Positions 1 to 9,816 of a DNA stretch of 64,000 nucleotides are shown here, one piece after another. The stretch covers positions 100,881 through 164,880 of the forward strand of contig JAXMBN010000009.1 of NCBI GenBank assembly GCA_046349875.1, in the 5' to 3' direction. Position 1 is the stretch's first letter, and every line of letters starts with the position of its first letter. The position numbers and the translations under genes are program-made. The stretch is from JAXMBN01 sp046349875 (GTDB lineage Bacteria; Planctomycetota; Planctomycetia; Pirellulales; Pirellulaceae). Under the pieces are notes generated by a model. That model did not search any database, had not been told where the DNA came from, and saw only the letters and a program-made list of their open reading frames with translations.

Positions 1-924
1 CCGTTCTCGAAAGCGATCCTCGAGTGTTGTGAATGTCTCGATTTCTTGGATCGGTAGAGTCCATTGTCTTTCTACAAAACTACATGGGCTTGCAAGCCCT
101 GAATCGTCAACAAATAAAAATTCTGATCCAGGGCCGCAGTCAATGATCGGATGGGGAAGGCAACAGGTTTTGTCGAAGATTCGTTTTAGATAACGCTCGG
201 AGCCTAAAACATTCAAACCTTGCGTCGATGCATAAAGTTTTACATTCCCCAATCGATCGGCGAACCATTGGACATCTTCTAAGCGGAGGTGATGATCGCG
301 AATAAACTCCGGACGTTCATTGCCGCCAAGCGGATTGAAGGTAAGTTCGTCAAAGCCCCACCTCGCCATTTCCTCAACAAATGCAGGGAACTCCGCGATG
401 GTTTCGCGAGTGAGAACCGTGTTGACCCTCAATACAACGGAGCGTCGACGAGGAGAGTGTTGTATTTGATTCACGATCCCTTTCAATCGTTCGAACAATC
501 CTGGTAGCCTCCGCAATTGGTCGTGATGTGATTGCAATCCATCAATACTGACCGTTAGTTCGGAAACTTGTTCGAGGACTTGTTCTCGAATTTGTTTGGA
601 CCCAAGACGAATACCATTGGTACTGATCCCGAGCGGTAGATTTCGCTCGCGCATCATTTGCCCCATACGCTGCCAATGAGTCCACTGAAGAGGCTCACCA
701 CCAATCCAAACCATCAACAAATCGCGATGTGATTGAGAGCGGAATTGATCGAGCAGACCGATGAGTTTCACCATCGTTGCCTCGTCCATGCCGCTGCGAG
801 GAAAGGCAACTTCGCTGCTATATCCGCAGAACGAACAAGACAAACTGCAATGAGTGTTCACCCGAACCACGACGACGAATCGTGACTCGGGCCGTTGAAG
901 TTTCGACGAGGTTGTGTCTCCCAT
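1..924 (-). CDS. Radical SAM/SPASM-like protein (3' end outside window)
   Basis: The minus-strand frame is open from an ATG at 924 to the left edge, giving 308 codons without a stop, so the C-terminus lies outside the window. Near the N-terminus there is a CxxxCxxC motif (C26, C30, C33), the ligand set for the 4Fe-4S cluster that cleaves S-adenosylmethionine in radical SAM enzymes. It is followed by a GGEPLQW stretch, like the usual GGEP motif. Cysteines at 254/255, 263 (in a CGPG context) and 281 suggest an auxiliary-cluster SPASM or Twitch domain. Such proteins often modify peptides or act as sulfatase maturases; the substrate here cannot be told. An in-frame stop at 958-960 limits the start, and ATG 924 is the best start codon. 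It lies 76 bases downstream of acsA on the same strand. Confidence 0.85.
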   Translation of the reverse strand, partial: MGDTTSSKLQRPESRFVVVVRVNTHCSLSCSFCGYSSEVAFPRSGMDEATMVKLIGLLDQFRSQSHRDLLMVWIGGEPLQWTHWQRMGQMMRERNLPLGISTNGIRLGSKQIREQVLEQVSELTVSIDGLQSHHDQLRRLPGLFERLKGIVNQIQHSPRRRSVVLRVNTVLTRETIAEFPAFVEEMARWGFDELTFNPLGGNERPEFIRDHHLRLEDVQWFADRLGNVKLYASTQGLNVLGSERYLKRIFDKTCCLPHPIIDCGPGSEFLFVDDSGLASPCSFVERQWTLPIQEIETFTTLEDRFRER

Positions 925-1000
925 TGGCGGAATACCTCGCGATCGTGCGGTCTCGTTCTAGAGCGATGCGTTATGGATCATCGTGCGCGCATCACGAGCA

Positions 1001-2962
<1,962 letters not shown>

Positions 2963-3643
2963 TCGAAGGTCCTTAGATTGCGGAAGGAGGGGGAGAGAAA
3001 TGGGAGAGCTCCCACGCCAGGCATCCTGACCAGGCTGCAAATTCCTTTAGAAGCTCGACGTTCCAACGAAACTCGAAATCCGGAGAACGGACAGCAGAAG
3101 CCAGTCACCAAATGGCGCAGCAAGGAATGCGAGGCGTAAGCGAGGAGCCTCACCGAAAAAGTGCAGGGCATCCTACATTCTGGGTCGCCGCCGAAACCTC
3201 TAGTTTCGGAGATGTGCAAAGTTGTGAATCGCGAAGTTGGGAACCTTGAATCTGACTAAGGATCCGCACCCTCGCCTACGCCTCGAACTCGACTCACGAT
3301 TTTCGAGGAATGCCATCACTCTGTCAACAACGGGGACAGTCCCCCATCCCTCGCACCTTCGGGGACAGTCCCCGTTTCCGTTCGCACATCATCGGGGACA
3401 GTCCCCACGTCCGTTCCCATTTCCGTTCGCACATCATCGGGGACAGTCCCCACGTCGACTCCTTCGGCGGCGCTGTTCGAGGACAGTCCCGTTTTCGTTT
3501 TCAATTCAGCGATTTTTTGCATAGATTGCCCTTCACTATAAAGTGATCGCACGTACACTTAAAACAGTGGTCCAGAACACTATTCCGTACACTTCAATTG
3601 CTCGTAGATTTCGAAATCAATTTAGTGAGTGGGAGGAGAAACC
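2963..3643. other. Intergenic region with palindrome cluster 1
   Basis: This stretch of about 680 bases lies between the divergent acsA and RAYT genes. I see no credible gene; the small open frames here simply run across the repeats. The right half holds the GGGGACAGTCCCC cluster described separately. Promoters for both flanking genes should lie here, but none stands out. Confidence 0.6.
3332..3491 (+). repeat. Palindromic repeat cluster 1 (GGGGACAGTCCCC)
   Basis: Four perfect copies of the 13-base palindrome GGGGACAGTCCCC lie at 3332-3344, 3361-3373, 3394-3406 and 3439-3451, with a degenerate copy near 3479-3491. All have A as the central base on the plus strand. The last two perfect copies are inside a 37-base direct repeat (3375-3411 and 3420-3456, period 45). 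The cluster ends about 150 bases upstream of the RAYT transposase start, the arrangement expected of REP elements and their transposase. Confidence 0.9.
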
Positions 3644-4651
3644 ATGGCTAGGCATTGCCGTTCCCAAGTGTTTGTGCCGGACGAGGTTGCCATCGTTCAT
3701 GTGATGAATCGAATTGCGAGAAAGGCGTTCCTTTTTGGTGAGGATTCAATCTCTTCAAAAGACTTCAGTTACAGAAAGAAATGGATCAAAGAGCTGGTTG
3801 AGCACTTTGCCGCTCAATTTGGAATCGACCTATGCCATTTTGCGATTCTTTCTAATCACTTTCATTTCATCTTTCGGTCACGTCCGGACATCGTGGCATG
3901 TATGTCCAACTTTGAAATCGCCAGGCGTTGGTTAAACATCTGTCCTCTCAAAAAAGACAAGTTGGGAGTTCCTATTCCACCAACCATCAACCAGATAGAT
4001 GCTGAAATTCAAGATCCTGAGCGAATTGCAGAACTTCGTCATCGTTTAAGCGATATATCTTGGTGGATGCGACTACTTTCACAACGCATTGCCTCCAGAG
4101 CAAACAGAGAAGATGGACAGACTGGCAGATTCTTCCAAGGCCGTTTCAAGTCAGTTCGGCTTGAATCAGAGGAAGCCATTTTGGCATGCAGTGCATATGT
4201 AGATCTAAACATCATTCGAGCTGCAATGGCTGACACATTGATCGACAGTTACTTTTCTTCCATCCAGACGAGAATTGAGGCGTTACTCGGCGATGAGAAT
4301 GCGGATCGCAGCCTTGCAAGGTTTACGATGGAAGAAAGTCTGACTGCCGATCCCAGCGAATCGCCTAGATGCTCCGACGATGGCCTGCATTGGATTAGTT
4401 TAGAAGATTACATAGAACTTCTAGAATGGACAGTTGGTATGCTTCGCCAGAAAGTCTCGATTGAATCCAATCACAGTTACCCAGCGGTGATTGATCGACT
4501 TGGGCTGGGCATTCACGAATGGTGCGACCTTGCGAATAACTACTGTCGCCTTGCACCAACTTCCACCAAAGCCACAAATCGGGTCAGGTCCATCGGCGGT
4601 CGCAAAACGAGCCATGGGGAAGATGATGAATCTGTTGGCTGCTCTTGCTAA
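3644..4651 (+). CDS. REP-associated tyrosine transposase (RAYT, Y1/IS200-like)
   Basis: The 335-residue protein has the layout of the Y1 HUH transposases related to IS200/IS605. The HUH motif is NHFHFIF (H72 and H74) and the likely catalytic tyrosine is Y185 in SAYVDLNIIRA, matching the YxxLNPVRA-type motif of RAYT proteins. These enzymes nick single-stranded DNA beside hairpins and are thought to spread REP palindromes. The ATG at 3644 is chosen over an upstream GTG because GGAGGAG lies just in front of it. The C-terminal third (about residues 230-335) is beyond the core domain and looks family-specific. Palindrome clusters lie 150 bases upstream and about 1.1 kb downstream. It is intact and probably functional, though this cannot be shown here. 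Confidence 0.85.
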   Translation: MARHCRSQVFVPDEVAIVHVMNRIARKAFLFGEDSISSKDFSYRKKWIKELVEHFAAQFGIDLCHFAILSNHFHFIFRSRPDIVACMSNFEIARRWLNICPLKKDKLGVPIPPTINQIDAEIQDPERIAELRHRLSDISWWMRLLSQRIASRANREDGQTGRFFQGRFKSVRLESEEAILACSAYVDLNIIRAAMADTLIDSYFSSIQTRIEALLGDENADRSLARFTMEESLTADPSESPRCSDDGLHWISLEDYIELLEWTVGMLRQKVSIESNHSYPAVIDRLGLGIHEWCDLANNYCRLAPTSTKATNRVRSIGGRKTSHGEDDESVGCSC

Positions 4652-4681
4652 TTCGAGATGTGTTTAATAAGCGTTTATCAT

Positions 4682-5578
4682 CTATTTCGACTCCATTGCA
4701 CGTTGCGATGCTGCAATACCTTCTGAATCGAATAGATCATTGAGTTGGGTTCGCGATAGGCGAATGAGCAATACAATTCGTTCTTTCTTTTGTTCGGCAG
4801 TTTCAGTCCAGAAGAAGGATTCACCAATTCCTTTTGGCTCGTCTGTCCCAGTTACCATAAGAAGTTGCCCTGGGCTTAGTTTCGACTCAACGGTTGCTTC
4901 GGCCCATGTATCGGCGGACCGTCGAGATTCGCGACGCCATGCTCCCTCTTGGCTTACAAAGGTCGATTTCAAAGGACCAAATTGGATTTCAGGCGATAGC
5001 CGAATGTTTGCAGTACCGTCGCGATTGGGGAACATTCGAAGGTCGAACAACAAGGCGGGCTGGTCATAAGTTTTCCCCTTGATGACACCATCGTTATGAA
5101 TAATCACGAGCTGACCTTCTTTGGCTCCCCGAACGACTAGCTCTTTGCGACGTCCAGCTTTGCAAACGAGTCTTTGCACATGCGAGGACACGTCGGCAGC
5201 AATGCTGGCCTGTTCTTGAAGCTCCGTGCGAATTCTCTTGTCGGAATCGCTTACCCACGATTGAACAACGTGAGGTAGTTCACCCATGATTACACCCGCG
5301 CGAATTCCGTTCCGATCAAGCATTCGACGAATTTGAATATCGATCGCTTGCTCATTGACACTTGCCCAGGCGTTGGGCAATGCTTCGGCTTGCTGTTCAT
5401 TTAGGCGAACAAAGACTGTATCAACCGCAACCGCGTCAGGTGACATCTGCGGCGTGGGCAAACCTGTTTCTGGTTTTTTTGCGGAGTCGGTCAACTGGGA
5501 CCATTTCGCACATCCACTTCCCGTCAGGAACAGAACGCACCCTACTAAAATTCGAAGTAGATTCATGGGCTGAACCAT
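4682..5578 (-). CDS. Putative exported lipoprotein, function unknown
   Basis: The start at 5578 gives about 298 residues beginning with a short basic region, a hydrophobic stretch (LLRILVGCVLFLTG) and a cysteine in GSGC that could be a lipidation site, although the -3 residue is not the usual leucine. The frame opens upstream to 5632; an alternative start is the ATG at 5566. No catalytic motif is recognised. The rest is soluble with alternating beta-type segments, ending in a charged region. It lies convergent to the RAYT gene, with only 30 bases between stop codons, and is bracketed by palindrome clusters 1 and 2. I do not recognise a family. Confidence 0.7.
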   Translation of the reverse strand: MVQPMNLLRILVGCVLFLTGSGCAKWSQLTDSAKKPETGLPTPQMSPDAVAVDTVFVRLNEQQAEALPNAWASVNEQAIDIQIRRMLDRNGIRAGVIMGELPHVVQSWVSDSDKRIRTELQEQASIAADVSSHVQRLVCKAGRRKELVVRGAKEGQLVIIHNDGVIKGKTYDQPALLFDLRMFPNRDGTANIRLSPEIQFGPLKSTFVSQEGAWRRESRRSADTWAEATVESKLSPGQLLMVTGTDEPKGIGESFFWTETAEQKKERIVLLIRLSRTQLNDLFDSEGIAASQRAMESK

Positions 5579-5743
5579 TTTTCGGTAGGGTTGACGTGCG
5601 AATGTACAGGTTTCATTATTGACCAGGGACAATAGGAAAGTCTCGCCTTTTTCTCAAGACCATTTGCATTGGCGGGCTCGAACCGGTACGGGCTCCAACG
5701 GGGACATTCCCTGAGTCGCTTTAAGTCACTTCCTGAACCACTT

Positions 5744-5883
5744 GGGGACTGTCCCCGGACGAGCTGATGCGTGGGTCAAAAGGCTTGGGGACTGTCCCCG
5801 AGTTGCTAACGGTCAAAAGGCTTGGGGACTGTCCCCGAGTTTCCGAGTTGCTCGAGTTACTGAACGGCTTGGGGACTGTCCCC
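5744..5883 (-). repeat. Palindromic repeat cluster 2 (GGGGACTGTCCCC)
   Basis: Four perfect 13-base palindromes lie at 5744-5756, 5787-5799, 5824-5836 and 5871-5883, all with T in the centre on the plus strand, so opposite in orientation to cluster 1. Degenerate relatives lie near 5700-5711 and 5935-5950. A 31-base direct repeat (5774-5804 and 5811-5841, period 37) carries two of them. Together with cluster 1 this makes an inverted pair around the RAYT gene and the lipoprotein gene. Confidence 0.9.
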
Positions 5884-6061
5884 GAGTTGCTTGGGCTTGG
5901 AAAAAGGTGAAAGGGCGTGACAATGGGGAGACTAGGGGACAGAAACTGTCTTGGTTCAACGGCAATTGGAAAGGTCGCGGGTGAATTAGCGGCACTGGAA
6001 AGGCATCCAGCCAGGAAGATCGCCGCATCGTGCGGCGAAGGTTTATCGCATATGAGCAAAA

Positions 6062-6115
6062 TCGGGAAATGGGTGTGAGTGGCTCCAAGCTTGTGAAGCC
6101 ACTCACATTTCCCGA
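6062..6115. repeat. Long imperfect hairpin
   Basis: TCGGGAAAT followed, after a short bulge, by TGAGTGGCT pairs with AGCCACTCA and ATTTCCCGA across a loop of about 13 bases, giving roughly 18 base pairs. There is no T-tract, so a plain Rho-independent terminator is unlikely. It sits between palindrome cluster 2 and the left end of the IS3 element, in a region of about 600 bases (5579-6202) without a credible gene. It may be a remnant of a mobile element. Confidence 0.6.
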
Positions 6116-6202
6116 CTTTGGACTTCGATGACGCTCAGGTTGCACCTCTGCAGAGCCTTACCCTTCAGCGAAGCCACCTCTGTTTTAATTGTTACTCTGG
6201 AC

Positions 6203-7171
6203 TCAAGCAACTTGTGAACTCGTCGCTCTCGCCTGCTTGCGTCGCGCGCGAGCTTCTTCAAGTTTGCGATCGCGCTCTGCATGTATCTCACTGGTCAGGC
6301 CAAGCAAGCAATCGTTCGGCGTTACATAGCCAATGGCACTGTGCAACCGAACATGGTTGTAATGGTGAACGAAGTCTTTCACCAAGCTGTTGGCCTTCTC
6401 AAGCGTAGCTGGTTCAGCGGGCCTGATGCACTCGCGTTTAAGCGTACCGTGGAATCGTTCGAGCTTGCCATTGCTCTGTGGATAGTATGGGCTCGTACGC
6501 ACATGGCTGAGACCGGTTACACGAATGAACTCCTTGAAGTCCTTAGCGATGAACTGCGGTCCGTTATCACTGATGATTCTCGGCTTAGCATCAGGGTACT
6601 TTTCAAGAGCTCGCTGCACGACGATCTCGATGTCAGACTCTTTCATCGTTGGCTGGATCTCCCAATGAACGATGAATCGGCTCTTACCATCGAGCACTGA
6701 AATCAAAAAGTAGAACGTACCTCCAAGGTTCAAGTACGAAACGTCAACATGCCAATGTTTATGCGGGTTTTCTGGCTGTACGAAGCCTGTCCCCTTCTTG
6801 CTCGGTGACACCGGCCTGCGATCCAGTCGACCAGCCGCTTTGAGCACGCGATAGGTCGAGCTTGGACTCACTGCCACGATGTCATCGTCGAGCATCATGA
6901 ATGTTAAGCGTCGATAACCTTCCAGTGGATGTTGGTCATGGTAAGCGATGATCGCTTGCTTCTCCCATTCTTCCAGCCACCAGTCGCGCGGGATCTTGCC
7001 GTTGTGATCATTGGCATGACCATAGCGATCTTTCCAGGTGTAGAACTTGCTGGTCGCAAGCTCTGCCCACTTAAGCAGTTGCCCTTGGGGAAGTTCTGTT
7101 CGTTCTACCCAATACGTCATGTAGTCAACGACACGATCGCGGATATCGTGGGGAACCCAGACACCTTTCAA
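6203..7171 (-). CDS. IS3-family transposase OrfB (DDE integrase core)
   Basis: The 322-residue frame has an N-terminal HTH_21-like region and an rve integrase core. The DDE triad is visible as D in HVDVSY, D in SDNGPQF and E in GKLERFHGT, spaced as in the IS3 family. The C-terminal tail is basic and helical. The frame lies at -1 relative to orfA, and only a TTG is available as its own start at 7171, so the active protein is probably an OrfAB fusion made by frameshifting at the A-run 7186-7192. No frameshift or stop damages it, so the element may be active. Confidence 0.92.
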   Translation of the reverse strand: MKGVWVPHDIRDRVVDYMTYWVERTELPQGQLLKWAELATSKFYTWKDRYGHANDHNGKIPRDWWLEEWEKQAIIAYHDQHPLEGYRRLTFMMLDDDIVAVSPSSTYRVLKAAGRLDRRPVSPSKKGTGFVQPENPHKHWHVDVSYLNLGGTFYFLISVLDGKSRFIVHWEIQPTMKESDIEIVVQRALEKYPDAKPRIISDNGPQFIAKDFKEFIRVTGLSHVRTSPYYPQSNGKLERFHGTLKRECIRPAEPATLEKANSLVKDFVHHYNHVRLHSAIGYVTPNDCLLGLTSEIHAERDRKLEEARARRKQARATSSQVA

Positions 7172-7485
7172 AGGTCCCCATTGGCTTTTTTTGCTTTGAC
7201 ATTCTCCTCCATGAGTTCCGAGATCACTTCGTGCTTCTGTGCGAGCTTGGCCTTGAGCTTCGCGATCTCTTGATCTTTCGAGTCAGTACGCGGAGCAGCT
7301 GGTCGACCTGGTGCTCGATCGAAGAGCTTGTCGAGCGATTGCTTGGCCTGGTTGACCCAATTGTGAATCTGGCTCGGTTGAACCTGGTGTTCTTGGGCGA
7401 GATCGCTCACCGGGACCTTGTCCCAAAGATGTCGACGAACGATTGCTGCCTTCTCATCCGCTGTAAATGTTCGACGCTTATTCAT
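7168..7485 (-). CDS. IS3-family transposase OrfA (HTH DNA-binding)
   Basis: The 105-residue protein starts MNKRRTFTADEKAAIV and has the HTH_Tnp_1 helix-turn-helix (about residues 5-50) followed by a leucine/charged coiled-coil (about 70-100) that usually mediates multimerisation. OrfA binds the element ends and, when fused to OrfB by -1 frameshifting, forms the transposase. It overlaps orfB by 4 bases. Confidence 0.9.
   Translation of the reverse strand: MNKRRTFTADEKAAIVRRHLWDKVPVSDLAQEHQVQPSQIHNWVNQAKQSLDKLFDRAPGRPAAPRTDSKDQEIAKLKAKLAQKHEVISELMEENVKAKKANGDL
7185..7192 (-). promoter_or_regulatory. Predicted -1 programmed frameshift site of the IS3 element
   Basis: On the minus strand orfA reads GCA AAA AAA GCC, a run of seven A followed by G. 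This is the A-AAA-AAG type slippery site used by IS3 elements. Slipping back one base leads straight into the orfB frame, 5 codons before its TTG. The frame arithmetic was checked by hand; a stimulatory structure was not analysed. Confidence 0.75.
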
Positions 7486-7580
7486 GGATACACTCCTCTG
7501 GAATGGTTATGCTAACCTATCCGCGAAGCAATTCCATTTCCATCAGAGGCAAGACAAAACACTTTTTGGGTAAGACGTAT

Positions 7581-8444
7581 ATGCTGCCGATCGCTAGAGC
7601 CTGGACCATTCGGAATCGAGTACTGTCATTTGCGAACCGCCCATTGGTAATGGGGATCGTCAATGTCACTCCCGATAGCTTTAGCGATGGTGGTAGTTTC
7701 TTTCTGACTCAGAAGGCAGTCGACCATGCCAAGCGATTGGAAGATGAAGGTGCAGACATCATCGACATTGGTGGAGAAAGTACTCGCCCCTTCAGCGTTG
7801 CAGTCGCCCACGAAGAGGAACTGCGACGCGTTATCCCCCTTCTCGAAAAGCTACAAGGAAAGGTAGCCATTCCCATTTCGATCGACACTTCTAAAGCTAG
7901 CGTTGCCCTAGCAGCGGTTGATTTGGGAGCAGAGATTATCAACGATGTCTCTGGGCTCACTGCGGATGAAGCGATGCCTAGTGTCGTCGCTAGCACGAAA
8001 ACTGGAGTTTGCGTCATGCACATGCAAGGCACTCCATCGACCATGCAAAACGCACCCACATATGGAAATGTCGTGGCGGAAGTGTTTGAATACCTTCAAC
8101 AACGTGTCAGCACTTTGACTCAGCTTGGCATCGCTCACGAGAACATCTGCATCGATCCCGGCATTGGTTTCGGAAAATCGCATGATCACAACATCGAGCT
8201 TTTCAGGTCGATGCACATCTTCCACCAAATCGGTGTTCCCGTTCTGGTAGGTCACTCCCGAAAAGGATTCATAGCAAAAATCCTGGGTGACAAGTCACGC
8301 GACAGAACCTTCGGAACAGTTGGTGTTTCCTTGGCGATGATTCAACAGGGAGTCCAAATTCTTCGCGTCCACGATGTACTGGCGACTCGTGATGCGATTG
8401 ACCTCTTCCTATCAACTTGCAACGCTAGCACATTTCGGGATTGA
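7581..8444 (+). CDS. folP: Dihydropteroate synthase
   Basis: The enzyme joins p-aminobenzoate to dihydropterin pyrophosphate in folate synthesis. It is a TIM barrel of 287 residues. Visible signatures are MGIVNVTPDSFSDGG near the N-terminus, GADIIDIGGESTRP, the INDVSG loop, DPGIGFGKS and the GHSRKGF motif with the pterin/pABA-binding lysine and arginine. The ATG at 7581 is chosen because it puts the first signature about 22 residues in, as in the family; the frame is open further upstream into the IS3 end. The IS right end is about 20 bases before the start, so the native promoter may have been displaced or replaced. Confidence 0.95.
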   Translation: MLPIARAWTIRNRVLSFANRPLVMGIVNVTPDSFSDGGSFFLTQKAVDHAKRLEDEGADIIDIGGESTRPFSVAVAHEEELRRVIPLLEKLQGKVAIPISIDTSKASVALAAVDLGAEIINDVSGLTADEAMPSVVASTKTGVCVMHMQGTPSTMQNAPTYGNVVAEVFEYLQQRVSTLTQLGIAHENICIDPGIGFGKSHDHNIELFRSMHIFHQIGVPVLVGHSRKGFIAKILGDKSRDRTFGTVGVSLAMIQQGVQILRVHDVLATRDAIDLFLSTCNASTFRD

Positions 8445-8504
8445 CCCGAGTAGCCCTTTTTCAAATACTCATCCGTTTGACCGCATTAGCCACAGGAAAG
8501 AAGA

Positions 8505-9779
8505 ATGACCATCGCGACCTTCGATTCGCTAAAAACGTATTGCGAACAAGTCGCACGACGTGCCAAAGTTGCCTCGATGGCTCTCCTGGATATTCCCACG
8601 GACAAGAAAAATGATTGGCTTGAGAGCTGTGCCGAAGCACTAATCGCGCGTTCCAACGAGATCCTGAAAGCGAATGCGAATGATTTGCGCAATTCGGAAT
8701 TGTTGGGCCTCACTCCAGCGGAAATAGACAGACTAACACTCACCGCTTCCCGTATTTCCGCGATGGCGTCTGGGCTGCAGAAAGTCGCGACATTACCCGA
8801 CCCCATTGGCGAGTGCATCGAGAAAACCATAGGATCGCATGGAATTGCGATCAGCAAAGTAAGGGTACCGCTAGGCGTCATATTCTTTATCTACGAATCA
8901 CGCCCCAACGTAACGATCGACGCTGCTGCAATTTGTGTGAAAAGTGGTAACGCCGTCGTCCTCCGTGGAGGTAAAGAAGCCTCACAATCAAGTCAAGTAT
9001 TGGTGGAGATTCTTCGAGAGCAATGTGAACCCTATGGTATTCCAGCGGATGCCGTTCAACTGATCGAAACATCCGATCGCGAAGTAATTGATCACTTGCT
9101 CAAGATGCCTTCCTACATCGATCTCGTGATTCCTCGCGGTGGAAAAGGACTGATCAAGCGAGTTTCCGAGCAAGCCCAAATGCCAGTTCTCAAACACTAC
9201 GACGGCAATTGCCATGTGTACGTAGATCGGGATGCCGACCTGGAAATGGCTGTCGAGATCATCGTGAATTCAAAATGCCAGCGGATGGGCGTTTGCAATG
9301 CTTGTGAATCGCTTCTCGTACACCGTGATATCGCATCGCGATTATTCGATTCATTGGTCCCACGACTTCAAACATACGCTGTCGAGATTCGCGGGGACAA
9401 ATTCGTTTGCGACCTCATTCCAATGGCCGTGCCTGCAAGCGAAGAGGATTGGAGCCAGGAATATTTGGGACCTGTATTGAGCGTCAAGGTTGTTGAAAGC
9501 GTCGATGAAGCGATTGTGCATATCAACCAATATGGCTCCCACCACACCGATGCAATCGTAACGTCAATCGAAGCGACGGCTGAGAAGTTTCTTCGACTCG
9601 TAGATTCATCTGCGGTTATGTGGAACGCGAGCACACGTTTTAATGACGGCGGTGAATTTGGCATGGGAGCCGAAATTGGAATTAGCACAGACAAGTTTCA
9701 CGCGCGAGGCCCCTGTGGGCTTCAGGAATTGACCACTTACAAATATTTGGTTCGGGGCAGTGGGCAGGTCCGAAGCTAG
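8505..9779 (+). CDS. proA: Glutamate-5-semialdehyde dehydrogenase (gamma-glutamyl phosphate reductase)
   Basis: This is the second step of proline synthesis: NADPH-dependent reduction of gamma-glutamyl phosphate to glutamate semialdehyde. At 424 residues it has the family length. The cofactor-region signature YESRPNVTIDAAAICVKSGN is followed by VLRGGKEA, and the catalytic cysteine lies in GVCNACESLLVH. The C-terminus has the conserved FGMGAEIGIST and HARGPCGLQELTTYK. An AGGAAAGAAG just before the ATG supports the start. It lies 60 bases downstream of folP on the same strand and may be cotranscribed. No proB is in the window. Confidence 0.96.
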   Translation: MTIATFDSLKTYCEQVARRAKVASMALLDIPTDKKNDWLESCAEALIARSNEILKANANDLRNSELLGLTPAEIDRLTLTASRISAMASGLQKVATLPDPIGECIEKTIGSHGIAISKVRVPLGVIFFIYESRPNVTIDAAAICVKSGNAVVLRGGKEASQSSQVLVEILREQCEPYGIPADAVQLIETSDREVIDHLLKMPSYIDLVIPRGGKGLIKRVSEQAQMPVLKHYDGNCHVYVDRDADLEMAVEIIVNSKCQRMGVCNACESLLVHRDIASRLFDSLVPRLQTYAVEIRGDKFVCDLIPMAVPASEEDWSQEYLGPVLSVKVVESVDEAIVHINQYGSHHTDAIVTSIEATAEKFLRLVDSSAVMWNASTRFNDGGEFGMGAEIGISTDKFHARGPCGLQELTTYKYLVRGSGQVRS

Positions 9780-9816
9780 TCATACCGGGAATTGCCAGGG
9801 TTGAGAGGAGGACAGG

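Larger units (their letters stand above)
6181..7561 (-). mobile_element. IS3-family insertion sequence
   Basis: The element holds orfA and orfB of an IS3-type transposase in the usual overlapping arrangement. Proposed ends are TGTTTT at 6181 and AAAACA at 7561, matching the TG...CA ends of the family, with imperfect inverted repeats of about 20 bases (further matches TTG and CTCTG with a small gap). The left end is about 22 bases past the orfB stop, and the length of about 1.4 kb is typical. No clear target duplication is seen, so the exact borders are tentative. The right end is about 20 bases upstream of the folP start. Confidence 0.7.

Noticed and set aside
7467..7580. Upstream extension of folP
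   Set aside because: The frame runs into the IS3 end; the folP signature spacing favours the ATG at 7581.
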